Assembly (NCBI GenBank): GCA_022059125.1
Contig: JAEUWY010000016.1
Coordinates: 1,488,001-1,552,000 of the forward strand
Direction of reading: 5' to 3'
Length of the DNA: 64,000 bases
Origin: Corynespora cassiicola
Lineage: Eukaryota; Ascomycota; Dothideomycetes; Pleosporales; Corynesporascaceae
Each line of letters starts with the position of its first letter. Position 1 is the first letter of the stretch. The notes under the pieces are model-generated. The model was not told the origin of the DNA. It searched no databases and saw nothing but the letters and a program-made list of their open reading frames with translations. Positions 24,700 through 37,277 of this stretch are shown piece after piece. The position numbers and the translations under genes were made by a program.

Positions 24700-25507
24700 G
24701 TCGGGCGTGGTTTGGTGGGTGCTCGATGCTGGGTTGGGGTGGAGTCGCGGTGGTACTCGGGGGATGCGGAGGCGGACGGCGGTGCTCAAAGGGTGCCGGG
24801 ATGCGTCGAATGGCACACAGGCGGGGGACGGTGGCGGTTGCGAGAGGTCTAGTCAGACTGCTCAGGCAGTTAGAAGGAGGCTTTCTCGTCACATATTGAG
24901 CAAAGTGAGTCGAGGCACTGACGCGCTGGAGGCGGTGCGCTTCGGGCACGGGTTGTGGTGTGCTACGATTAGCGGCCTATGGCGCTGCCACGAGGCTGCC
25001 TGCAGCGCGAAACAGGGGATCGATAAGAAGGCACCAGTATTGCCGAGCTTTCGTCCCAACACTCCTCCAGCGCGCCCATGACTGGGTGCTGGGCGTGCGC
25101 ACCCGCCCGCCAGAGCCTTGCCCAACGATTATGGCCTGGCTCTCTATTCAACCACCTGTCTGCGCCGTGAAGAGGCGCACAAGCCACCGCGGCTGCCCGG
25201 GGATACGTCACACTGCTATCGATAACAGCACTACAGCTGAGCGGACTCGCCCGAGGGCGGAGGGCGGAGCACGTCACGAGCCGTCGTGCACAGGATCCTG
25301 TCGCGACGTGATGCCGGCCCCGTGGGCGGCACTGCAATTTGGCTACCTGTACATAAAGCAATCCAACTGCCCATTACTACAATCTGAGCCCGCCAACTGC
25401 ACTGCAACGAACGGCTGCCCTGGCGCCCTGGCGCCCTGTTCCTCCCCGTCCACATGTCATTCTGTGCATTCCCACGCCCCTCGCAAAAACCACTGGCCTT
25501 GCTGTAC
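24700..25507. other. Intergenic, ATG26 promoter and PEP4 3' flank
   Basis: 808 bases. A GGCGCCCTGGCGCCCTG duplication lies at about 25421-25437. No gene or RNA seen; long plus-strand frames are antisense to ATG26 exon 1 or PEP4 and are not supported. Confidence 0.55.
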
Positions 25508-26865
<1,358 letters not shown>

Positions 26866-27617
26866 GGCGATGGCAAAAAATGGAAGCGGCAAGACTGTGG
26901 AGACAAAAAGCCAATGCAGAGGGAAGATGGCAGGCGGTGGGTAGCGTGATGGACGGAAGGATGGGGGATGGGGGGATGAGGGATGGGGATGGATGGAGGT
27001 GTTGTCGGGGGCGTGAGAGCTTAGCTCTTGAGCTGGTGGCTGGGGCATCGCGCCAGGCAATGACGACGAGAGCCGCCGCGGCGAGGCACGTGCGTGCGCC
27101 GCATTGGGTCTAGCATCTGTGCCTTCGTGACTGTACCTGCTTTAGAAATGCACTGGACCTTGGACGGCCGCGGCCGCGCCCCGGCTGGCTTGCTTGCATC
27201 ATCTGCATCGTCTTGTCCCGTCTGCACCGCCCGCTCTGTTCGCATCATCTGCGCCGTTCCGCCCAGCTGTCGCGTCCTCGTGGCCCCCGCGGTGCGCCGT
27301 CTCTGGCTCTGGCCGCGAGGCTGCTGGCCCAGCGCCCCGGCATGGGGGGCGATAGCGAGCCGATAGCCAGCCGATAGCGGGAGGCGGAGGGCGGAGGCGG
27401 GGCTCTGATGCGCCGACACTGGCACTAGGCCGACGCACCAGCTCTCGCCGGGCAGATCAGATGGGTTCTAGCACCATAGCACCCTAGCTTCACGCTTCAC
27501 GCTTCACGCTTCACGCTTCACCTGCACTTTTCATCTTCACGTAGGCACAGCGGCAATATGGCACTGCATCTCGCCTGATCCCGCTGGACCGGTTGCTTCG
27601 GCTGTCTATTCCACTAC
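26866..27617. other. Intergenic, PEP4 promoter
   Basis: 752 bases between the PEP4 start and the stop of the EI24/RRT8-like gene. Includes GGATGGGG-type G-rich repeats at about 26958-26998 and a heptamer tandem repeat (27487-27521). No gene seen. Confidence 0.55.
27487..27521. repeat. Heptamer tandem repeat GCTTCAC x5
   Basis: Five perfect head-to-tail copies of GCTTCAC in noncoding DNA, about 97 bases downstream of the RRT8-like stop codon. Confidence 0.95.
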
Positions 27618-28597
27618 TCACACCCTACCGCCCGGTTCGTCTGTGTATTCCGGGGCATAGCGCGCTGCTTCCTGCTGCCGGCGCTCTGCCTCCACGTCGG
27701 CTGCCCAGAGCGCCGAGCTGACTGCGGCCGTTAAGAGGAAGAGCATGCTGAATACAGGCACCAGCTGCAGCAGTAGGTAGATGGCCCCGTACCTGCGCTT
27801 GACGTCAGTGCATTTCTCGCAGTGCTGCACAAGCCCTCACCATGTGTACTGCCACTGTCGCCTCTTGACAAATGTGTTTCTTTGCTTCTTGTCGAACCCA
27901 CGTAGCTTGAAGTACCGCCAATGCTGTAGAGGCCCAGCACGGTATCCTGTGAGGAGCAGGAACACCGGGACCCCGACATACGGCACAAAGTTGAGCGGCA
28001 GCAGTATTATGAACTCGGCAATCTGGCGGAACGAGAACGGCCCATAGACGGACGATCGTGTGGGCTTCCCTAGACGCTGGACCGGGTTGTGGAGCGAGTC
28101 CTCGGAGACGGGACGAAACTGGCGGACCAGGTCCTCGCAGCCTTTGTGGACCAGCACGGCGTCGAAGATGTCGACCTGAGATTCGTCCTAGGCAAATAAG
28201 AACATGGTCTGCCGAAGAAAGATTGTCACCCTTACCACCAAGAAGGCTTCAAACAGTATTGCCACTACGGCCGCCCCTTCCCCCAGGACGAGAAAGGTCC
28301 CATTGACCCAGGCACTCCCCTTCTTCTGGAACAGAGCCAGGAAGGCGACCTGTGGAAGGTAGGCCCAGAAGAACAGATTCAGCAGGACAAACGCACTCAG
28401 GAGAAATGCGGGAAGAAGGCGCGCCTTCAGGAGCGGGTACAGAAACGGGTGGCCGAGGAAGTAGAATACACCCTAGACTTATCAGCATACGCATCAGAAT
28501 CATCTGTCTTGCACACCTTGATAGGGTACGAGCCTGCGACGGCATTCTTCCGGGTGGGCGATATGAAGACACGACGAACAGTGGCGAGCGCAGACAT
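27618..28597 (-). CDS. EI24/RRT8-type multi-pass membrane protein
   Basis: Member of the EI24-domain family that includes yeast Rrt8 and the lipid-droplet proteins Lds1/Lds2. Exons 28597-28517, 28472-28236, 28187-27841, 27792-27618 give 279 aa. Hydrophobic segments: FYFLGHPFLYPLL to FLLSAFVLLNLFFWAYL; FLVLGEGAAVVAILFEAFLV; FIILLPLNFVPYVGVPVFLLLTG; and YLLLQLVPVFSMLFLLTAAV. The conserved block GPLQHWRYFKLRGFDKKQRNTFVKRRQWQYTWYG bridges intron 3 (shown in part). Introns are 44-49 nt, all in phase. The short N-terminus (MSALATVRRVFISPTRKN) is not a clear signal peptide. Function in filamentous fungi is unclear; a role in lipid droplets or the cell periphery is an inference from yeast relatives. 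Confidence 0.82.
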
Positions 28598-29283
28598 GAC
28601 AGTAGTTAGATTCGTGGTGGGCGAGATCGAGAGAGAAGCCTGGGATGACGAAATGCTCTGTAGCCTCGCCAAGCCTTCCCGAGCGTGGGCCGACCCGCCT
28701 GGCTTCGACACACCTCAACCAGCCCGACGGCCGTATGCGCCTGTCGACGCCATCCGATCCATCGTGCCCCCAGTGCAAGAAGTACCCAGGCAGGCGTCAG
28801 TGCCACGCTCTTTTGAGTAGCGATCGCTTATGCCCCGCCCGCGCCGACCAAGTGCAACCCTCTTTGAATCGTCACCGACGGGCATGTATACGAGAGCGGA
28901 TGTGCCCTCGCCGTCCAAGGGTTCATCCAAGGAACTTGCACGTGGCGCTTGCTGTTTGTCCAAGGGACCTTGGGCATCCAGGAGACGAGGTCCTTCATGA
29001 GACTGGTGAGGGCGGGTCCGCGGGCATCTTCTCAAAAAGCCTGTGCGCAGGGGGGCGTCTCCATAGCAACGGCCCATTTTGACTTTTCAGGACAGGGACG
29101 CGGCGCGTCGCTTTGCCATTGTCAACCCCGCCAACACGCCAACGCCCTCACATCTACAGCGCCCTCGACGCCCTCAACATCCGCTTCACGCCATACGTAG
29201 GCTCCGGACCTGCACTTTCACCCTCGGCACTGGGCCTCTTTTTCCTTGTTCGTTTGTGATACCCCCCCCTTCTCTTTGCCGCC
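28598..29283. promoter_or_regulatory. Divergent promoter region, RRT8-like / BUB1
   Basis: 686 bases between two divergently transcribed start codons. A C8 tract (29263-29270) and CTTTGCCGCC context precede the BUB1 ATG. No internal gene is credible. Individual factor sites cannot be named. Confidence 0.5.
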
Positions 29284-32200
29284 ATGGCTTCCAACGACGC
29301 AGTCGATTTCGAAGTGATCGAAGCTGCCAAAGAAAACATCCAAGCTCTTCCATCCGGCCGCTCTGCAAAAGCCCTTGCGCAGCTGTATACTCCGCCGCTT
29401 TCCTCAAGCACCGCCCATACGCCCTCGCCGTCCCAGACACAGGATGCGCACAATGCCACCCGCCTGCAGTTCGAGAAGGAACTGATGGCGATTGACGAAT
29501 CCGACGATCCCCTTGACGTATACGATCGCTATGTGAAGTGGACGCTGGATGCATATCCCTCGGCGCAGAACACGCCCCAGTCACAGCTGTGCCCGCTGCT
29601 TGAGCGTGCCACCAAGGCTTTCCAGTCATCGACACACTATAAAAACGACCCCCGCTACCTTCGCCTATGGCTACACTATATCCGTTTCTTCTCCGACGCG
29701 CCCCGCGAGACCTTTGCCTACCTTGCACGTCACAACATTGGTGATGGTCTAGCCCTGTACTACGAAGAGTTTGCCGCGTGGTTGGAGACGGCTGGCAGGT
29801 GGTCACAGGCAGAAGAGGTCTTCAACATGGGCATCGAGCGCGACGCCCGCCCTACAGAGCGTTTGATTCGCAAATACGGAGAATTCCAGCACCGGTACGA
29901 GAGCCGGCCACAGAATGTCCCCGAACCAACCAGCCCAGCCTTGCCTACCGTTCGTCCCGCTTTGGCAGCCAAGGTCGATCCCTTCTCTCACGCTAGCCCT
30001 GCTCCAGCCGATCCTCAGGCACAGAGTCGACCTCGGACAGGAGGGGGGGTTTCCAAATCTGGGAAAGCAAAACTTGCCATCTTCTCCGACGGCGACGAAC
30101 CCTCGAAGCCCGAGCCTAGCGGAAGCTCCAAAGGTTGGGACAATATTGGGTCGCTAGCAGACCGGAAAAAGGAGAACACGACAGAGGCACGCCCTTGGGC
30201 TGGTGAGACTCTGAAGGTAGGCAAGAAGAACACGGGCATTCAAAAGATGATGATATTCAAGGACGAGGTAAGTTTGAAACCTGTGCTCTACCCCACCACG
30301 TATTTACGACTGCAGGACTAATTGGTTGGCGTTTGCTTTGCATGTATTCCAGACCGTATCAGACCTCAATGACGAGCCAACGAAACCCCACCCACTACGT
30401 GAACTTCTGCATACTGTCAATCCGAAGACCGGGAGGCTTGAAATCATATCTGCCAATCTTGAAAAGATGTATCCTAATCGTGATGACCCAATGTCTGCTG
30501 AGTATTCCTTCGAGGAGCTCAGAGCAAAACAACATGGCTGGCTGGACTACGACTGGGGGGGCATCCGGCGTGAGGAGCGGGAGAAAGCTAACAAAGCAGC
30601 CGAGGCTGCGCTCCCACCCAAGCAACCAAAAGCAAAGGCATCAGCGCTAACTCCAAAGGAACGCTCCGAACCAGCCCCCAAGCCTAAGACAGTGCCCCTC
30701 AAAGGGAGCATTGAGGATGACTTGGTGCTCAATGATGAGAACACGCCCCCTTCTCGCACAGACGTGGAAAAGGCCAAGGTTTCCAAGAAGGCAAGACGAG
30801 AAGAACGGGCAAATCGGACACAGAAAATCAAGGTGATGGAAGTTCGAGAAGTTCGTGGAGAGACCCAGACGAGTATGTTCTTGTCCTATTGAAGTTCGTT
30901 GCTGGACTAACCGCAAATAGTCCAAACCAATCTCGATTCTCCCACTGGGCCCAAGATGCGACGGAAAAAGGGCACCGCGGAACCGACGATGACCCTCCAC
31001 ACTAAGGAAGCAATGGACGAGATTTATGACATTTTTAACCAACCACTAAAAAATGCAGACGAGTCAGTTGCTGAAGTTGAGAGTGGCGACGAGAGCAGCG
31101 ACGATGACGATGAAGACGAAGACGACTACACTAGTGGAGGGGAAAGTACTGGCACGGGACGAAATTCTTGCGCTACTAGCGAATTTGGAGACGAAACTAC
31201 AGTGGGCGATTTTACGCTCAGGACGACCGTGGATGAGGACGATGACGAGGACGAAGGCGATGAAGGAGACTACGAACCAGACGATACCGACGTCAAGAGT
31301 GTTTCTGCGTGGTCTGACTTCACAGAAAGCAAGCATATCCCGCAGGAACACCGACACAATGAATCAGACGCTGAGTCGGAGCATGCTGGGGACGAGTCCT
31401 TTGAGGAAATCTCACACCCAGGTAGTGATTCTGAGGCGCGAGACGACGAAATTGTAACACCAACATCTCCAGAAGCTCCCGTCGGATCACTTCCCACTAG
31501 TTTTGTGCCCGTCCCCCCTGAAGGCTATGACGTCCCGACTCGCCCATATCGAGATCCTGTTCAAGCAGCGAATAACCGGTTGCCGTTTATGACACCAATT
31601 GTCGAGAAAACGGAATCGTCACTCGGGATCGCAACCACACACTCTCAGAAGGAATACTTTGCTGCCAAGACACCCTCTCGTTCAAAAGGTAGCCCAGCTA
31701 TACTGGAAGACGATGGTGAGCCCTGGAGTAGCCCCTTTCACGATGTTCTGGCTGCAGGTGTCGACGGCCCAGGCAAAGTTGCAAAGCTAACTTTGAGAAA
31801 TGTAGCTGAACCTACTGAGGTTACAGTCGCACCCAGGACCGCATTGCAGCCCAAACCACAGGCTGAAGTCAGGGACACGAAGCCAAAAGGCCCTATCATC
31901 AATGACACCCAGTGTAATCCCGTAGACGAAGCCATACGTCAAGTCATTCTCAAAGAGATACAGCCTCCGCTGTCATCCTACGATGGATATTTCGCAGACA
32001 CGGAGAACAGCTATGGAAAGGGACCTGAGATTCGCAAGTACACCAAGGCAATGTCCAAGGCCGGCAAGAACACCGGTGACAAGACCGCAAGCAACCTCCT
32101 GCTAGCCCCATACCTCAATTTCGATGGAACTGAAAGAACCTATACTCTCAAACGCGAGCTTGGCAAGGGTGCGTTTGCACCCGTGTATCTGGTGGAGAGC

Positions 32201-33163
32201 GAGTGCGCCGAAGAAAATGACGAGAACCGACCCGTGCAGATGAGCAAAGGCCAATTCGGACTCCAACGCAAATCCCTCGAAGCAATCAAAATGGAGGATC
32301 CGCCCTCGGCGTGGGAATTTTACATCATGCGACAAGCCAAACGACGCCTTGGCGTATCGCGTGCAGTAGATTCCGTGATCCGTGCCTATGAGATGCATAT
32401 GTTTAAAGACGAATGCTATCTTGTAGAAGAGTATAGGGACCAGGGCACGCTACTTGACTTGGTCAATATTGCTCGTGCCGAAAATGGTGTAATGGACGAA
32501 CAGCTGGCCATGTTCTTCACCATTGAGCTCTTCCGCACTGTAGAGTCGTTGCATTGCAAAGGGCTGATTCACGGGGACCTCAAATCAGACAACGTGCTCG
32601 TCCGCTTCGATGCTCTTCAGAAAGAAGAGCAGTGGGACTCCCAGTACAAGTCAAATGGTCAAAATGGTTGGGCGTCGAAAGGTATCGCGCTCATTGATTT
32701 TGGTCGGGGTATTGACATGAGGGCCTTCAAACCGGAGGTCCAATTCATTGCCGATTGGCCCACCACTGAAGCAGACTGTGCTGAAATGCGGGAGCTTCGC
32801 CCTTGGACATATCAGATCGACTACCATGGCCTGGCAGGAATTGTTCACAACCTACTTTTTGGAAAATACATCTCCACAATCGCCGAGCGAGGGGCTACTC
32901 TTGGCGCTGGGGCCACCAAAACGTACCGTATCAAGGAAAACCTGAAAAGGTACTGGCAAACAGAGATTTGGAGTGAGGTGCTGGATCTTTTGTTGAACCC
33001 TCTTATGCACCTCGAAGGGGAGGAGGGGAGGAGGATGCCGGTGCTGAAGGGCATGAAGGCAATCCGGGAGAAGATGGAGGGCTACTTGGAGAACAACTGT
33101 GAAAAGGGCGTCGGTTTGAAGGCCCTGATACGGCGGATGGAGGAGGCGGTCAAGCGAAGATGA
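29284..33163 (+). CDS. BUB1: Bub1/MadBub spindle checkpoint kinase
   Basis: Kinetochore checkpoint Ser/Thr kinase. Exons 29284-30267, 30353-30872, 30921-33163 give 1248 aa. Residues 16-18 are a KEN box followed by IQALPSGRSAKAL, as in Mad3/BubR1. The Mad3/BUB1 TPR region is about 50-205 (LDVYDRYVKWTLDAYP, YLRLWLHYIRF). A second KEN is at 296-298. The Bub3-binding GLEBS-like element YSFEELRA lies at about 379-386. A long acidic linker follows. The kinase domain has a Gly loop GKGAFAPV (916-923), HGDLKSDN (1052-1059, catalytic Asp1054) and DFG (1094-1096), so it looks active. Both introns are GT-AG (85 and 48 nt). Having N-terminal KEN boxes and an intact kinase in one protein is the unduplicated MadBub arrangement. 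Confidence 0.96.
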
Positions 33164-33659
33164 TGAGACGAAAGGCAGCATGACACTGGAGTTGGTTCTT
33201 TGGGAGCATCACGAGAAGCGATGGGTAACGATTTCACGGTATTAATAAGTAATGAGTGCTTTTTCGTCCTCGGAGACGTCTTTGATTATGATCTATTTAT
33301 TATGTACGAGCAGCTGAGGATAGAACGAGTGAAGCATGCGGCGCACTGTTACGGATTAGGAAAGGTCATATGGCGGGGCGGCCAATGGTCTGTGCGCTTG
33401 CTGCCTTGTAGCTCTACGTCGATGCTCTATCGCCCCGACGATTGTGGTCCTCTCACCACTCAACAAGCCGTTTCCCTCTCATCTGCCCGTGTACCGCCTT
33501 CTAACCGTATTCTTCAGCCGAGATCGAGGTGGTTCCATTCCGGCCAGACCGGCGCGCGGCGGGTACCAGCCAGCACCACGCCTCAAATACCCCACAGCGC
33601 TCACAACGCCCGCATCGACGACCTCGCCCTGCGACCTCTCTCACCCCACCCACCACAAC
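33164..33659. other. Intergenic, BUB1 3' flank and CSN3 promoter
   Basis: 496 bases. An A/T-rich patch (33240-33310, with TTTATTATG) suits BUB1 3' end formation. The CSN3-proximal 100 bases are C-rich with CACCCACC. No gene. Confidence 0.55.
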
Positions 33660-35397
33660 ATGTCTTCCGAACTTCTCCAGCTTCTGCTGCAGTTTCAGCC
33701 TGAAGCCCCGGAAGTACAACAGAAACGCGAATACGACTCCCAGGCTCGCGCCTTCGTCTCCCAACTCGCCAACATATCCGCGGCACACTTCCAGAAGGGG
33801 GCCGACTCGCCACAAGATGTCCTGACAGTATGCATGTTACAATGTGGCCGTGTAATGGATCTGACTGACTCGAGAAGGTCCTCAATCCCCGCGTCAATTC
33901 AATAGCCTATGCCTTTGCTCTACGCCACCGCATCGCCGCCATGGCCGACAGCACCAAATCACAAAAGGTCATTTCGGACCAACTGAAACCCGGCGGAGCG
34001 CTGTGGTCCAAACTGGTTACGTTTCTTGAGACATTCGATCCCGTGCAGATGCGATACGCAGGTTCGGAGTGGAGGAAGCTCGTAGAGAATGTTGAGCAAA
34101 TATGTCGGCTCACAGGTTCGGTATGTTAGCATGTGCAGGCTACTATACGATAGCTGCTGACTAGCCTGTAGCCTGGGGCAGCGATATCACCCATTCGGTC
34201 AGCCATGATTCAGCTAGATCCTACCACTGGCACGTTTACCTCGACGCACATTGCGTTCATACGGCTATGCATGGAGACGAGATCCTACGCTGCTGCTATC
34301 CCTATCCTTGACAACTACATACACAGCCTCCCCACCAGAATCCCGGGACAGGTTAGAGAGGGCTTGGAGTATTCCGTTCCTTGTGCGGATAATGCCAGTA
34401 GCGGGGAATACATTCACATCCACTCGGGACATTCAGACAAGGTCACACTTGCGGAAATCCAAGAGTATTATGTCCTTGGAGCCATGGCGTACATAGGCTT
34501 GCGGCAGTTCAAGAAGGCGTTGCGATTTCTGGAATATGTGCTTGTTGTTCCCTCTGCAAACGTAGCAAATGGGCTGATGCTTGAGGCATACAAGAAATGG
34601 GTCCTAGTCAGCTGTCTGGTGGATGGAACCGTGAGTCGACTTGTCCTAGTGGTCAGGTGGTGTTTGTTCTAATAGTGGTCAGTCCAAGTCTATACCTCGC
34701 ACCACAAATGGACCCGCCATCAAACAGGTCAAGCTTGCTTCGAAAGCATACGATGCGCTTGCCGAGGCCTTCGCGCAGCTAAGCAACCTGCCGAAACTCA
34801 AAGCCCAAGTTAGTGCAGGTAGAGACACATGGGCAGAGGTGAGTCGCTGATGCCAGCCCATGAAACATGGGCATAGTGTTTCACAAGGACGCGCGCTAAC
34901 ACGACGTATAGGACGGCAATGCGGGTCTAGTGAACGAGCTAATGGAACACCAATATCGATTCTATGTTTCCCGCCTGTCTCGGACGTTCTCAGCGATTCC
35001 CGTGTCCAACATTGCAAGCAACCTGGGCAGCAGCGTCGAAGAGATGACGGCGTACCTGGAGACACTGATCCAGGAAGGACACCTCAATGCATGTCTCGAA
35101 CGCACGGACAAGGCAGACGTTGGCACAGTTTTGCGTTTCTTCCTCAAGCCAACCCAGGGGCCGCTGGCAAAGACTGAGAAGCAGCGAGAACAGGCTCTGG
35201 TGGAACAGACGCGGCAGACCAACGGGCTTGCCGAGCATGTCAGAAACGCAGACTACCGGTTGGGTTTGACAAAGGAATATATTGAACACCTCAAGCGGCA
35301 GAACAAGAAAGCAGCAACGGGTGGTGGAGGAGACGCCATGGATATGTCATGGGAGGGCGACGGGGCCGAGGAGGATATGATGGGAGACTTGCACTGA
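33660..35397 (+). CDS. CSN3: COP9 signalosome subunit 3
   Basis: Subunit of the COP9 signalosome, which removes NEDD8 from cullins; in filamentous fungi it controls development and light responses. Exons 33660-33827, 33878-34120, 34172-34630, 34683-34838, 34912-35397 give 503 aa. The N-terminal and central part is helical TPR-like (FIRLCMETRSYAAAIPILDNYIHSLP; EIQEYYVLGAMAYIGLRQFKKALRFLE). The PCI winged helix covers about 350-430 (YRFYVSRLSRTFSAIPVSNIA, LETLIQEGHLNACLE). The tail has a coiled segment and a Gly/Met/Asp-rich acidic end. Exons close in phase with GT-AG introns of 50-73 nt. Alternatives such as Rpn3 or eIF3 PCI subunits fit less well in length and in the TPR block. Confidence 0.9.
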
Positions 35398-36640
35398 GGT
35401 CAAGGAGGCCGGGTAGCGTCTTAACCACGTTGGACTTGGCATGCAACAGAGGGCTGAGTCTCACGACGTAGGGGTGGAGGAAATGTCGGGCTGAGGAAGG
35501 ATTACTGGTGCACGGGCGGTAGCAAGCGACGGGCACTGTCAGGCGGATCTCATGACGCAATAACGGTTATGCATGAAACACGAGGATGGAACCCGAGTAT
35601 GGATTCCAGAGCATGGACACGGTCGACATGGTGGACATGGGCGCTTGGGAGGCGGATGGTGGGTGCAGCGGACGAGCAAGCAGGACGAAGATAGGATAGA
35701 TGCCCATCGGCGAGCAAGAAAGCGATGCAAGGCTACGGCCCGTGTCTGTTGGTGCCAGCGTGACGATGGATGTAGTGGACGATGTATCAGTGCAAGTTGC
35801 TGCCTTGACGAGTTGGTTTTTAGCAACGCGCGGTTTGGCAGCGGCAAGGCTGGGGCGAGGGACGGCGTCGAAGCAGTACAAAAAGGCGCGGCCAGGCCGA
35901 GTGAGATGGGAGGAGAAGGAAGGACATGGAAGACGGCGAATCCACCAGCACCAGCAATAGGTGACACGACGACGAGGACCGAGGACGGACAATCGACGGC
36001 ACGATACAAGACGTGCAAACCATAAGACGACGCGTCCAGAGGGTGTGGCAGCGACTCAGACAGCACATAGTTTTGGTCGACCCACGGCCCTCATTTCTCC
36101 ACGACTCGGGCTGGCTTCGCACTCGGGAGGTGGTGAGCAGGCTCTGACCTGTCAGGGCGGCGTGTGCAAGACTTGATGCCGCCGACGGTCGACGACGGAC
36201 CCGTGTCGGGCGCAGGGTAGGAGAGAGTGGTTGACCTTAGTCAGGAACCCGCGCGGTTGAAACCCTCAGGGCGAGAAACAGTGGGCGGCGGAGGGGCAGG
36301 GTCGAGAGGAAAAGGAGAGTGCACGGCAGCCGGGCAGCGGAGCAGCGGAGCAGCGCAGCAGGAGAGGACGGCCAGGCAGAGAGACAGTGGCCTCGTCCAA
36401 GAGGCAGAGTCGACTGCCGGGCCCGGGACCATCATTGCTGCAGCGGGCAGGTGTTGGTGGTGGGCTGAGGACGACAGGCTGTCTGCTAGCCGGTTCGGGG
36501 CTGGGAGCGGGCTGGGTGCGGACTGCTCGTGGGCTTTTTCTCCTGGCCTAGGCTGGATTGAACCGGGGTTCCAAACACGCGCTCCAGCTGCGGGCGCCGT
36601 GGCCGTGGGCGGGCTCTAGGGGCTCTCGCAGGAGCTCTAC

Positions 36641-36670
36641 GGGCTCTGCGGGCTCTGCGGGCTCTGCGGG
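36641..36670. repeat. 9-mer tandem repeat GGGCTCTGC x3
   Basis: Three adjacent copies of GGGCTCTGC followed by GGG, preceded by diverged copies (GGGCTCTAG, GAGCTCTAC), so the array was probably longer. Confidence 0.8.
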
Positions 36671-36920
36671 CGGCGGTGGGCTGCGCGGGCGACCGGGCCT
36701 TGACTGGCTGGCTGTTCGGCGCCGGCGGCCTCGCAGGGCACGCCCTTCTCCACACGCACACGCAAACGCACAGGGCCACGCCCACGCCCTCGCCGGCCGG
36801 TCTGGTGTGTGTGGTTCGGATAGGTTAGGCTAGGCTAGGGGTCTGTCTGGCCTTGGGCTGCTGCCCTGCGCTGTGCTGCCCTGGCCTGCCCTGGCCTCTG
36901 CCCCGTCCTGCCCCGTCCTG

Positions 36921-36980
36921 CCCTGCCTGCCCTGCCTGCCCTGCCTGCCCTGCCTGCCCTGCCTGCCCTGCCTGCCCTGC
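36921..36980. repeat. 9-mer tandem repeat CCCTGCCTG x6
   Basis: Six perfect copies of CCCTGCCTG plus a partial seventh, flanked on the left by diverged CCCCGTCCTG units. Confidence 0.92.
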
Positions 36981-37005
36981 ACGGTACAGTACAGTACAGC
37001 ACGGT

Positions 37006-37057
37006 ACTGCACGCACTGCACGCACTGCACGCACTGCACGCACTGCACCGCACTGCA
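37006..37057. repeat. 9-mer tandem repeat GCACTGCAC x5-6
   Basis: About five near-perfect copies of GCACTGCAC, the last with an inserted C, directly after TACAG repeats. Boundaries are approximate. Confidence 0.85.
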
Positions 37058-37277
37058 CCCTCCCTCCCTCCTCCCTCTCGCGCTCCACGACGCCCACGGC
37101 AGGCTCCCGTCCGGCAGCTCTCTGGCCTGCTCCCTCGCTCGCTCGTCCGCCCCGTCCGCCTCGCCCGCCGCCCGCGCATCCTCCCCCCTTCTCGCCCGGC
37201 GGCTGCTGCTGCTGCTGCACCGCGTTCCTGCACCAGCCGCCATGCTGCAGCCGTTTGCATGAACGCGGGATCAGTGC

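Larger units (their letters stand above)
35398..37277. other. Long GC-rich, repeat-bearing intergenic region
   Basis: 1880 bases without a supported gene, upstream of the MIT-domain gene. The left part (35400-36500) is G/A-rich and complex. The right part (36600-37260) is built of short-period repeats with 9-base periodicity (36641-36670, 36921-36980, 37006-37057), CTG triplets at 37204-37217, and alternating TACAG/GCACT motifs. Long frames on both strands give Pro/Cys/Leu or Gly/Gln/Ala repeats and are not genes. It may hold a long 5' UTR or promoter. Confidence 0.6.

Noticed and set aside
36921..37057. CRISPR-like array
   Set aside because: Period is 9 bases with no spacers; eukaryotic minisatellite.
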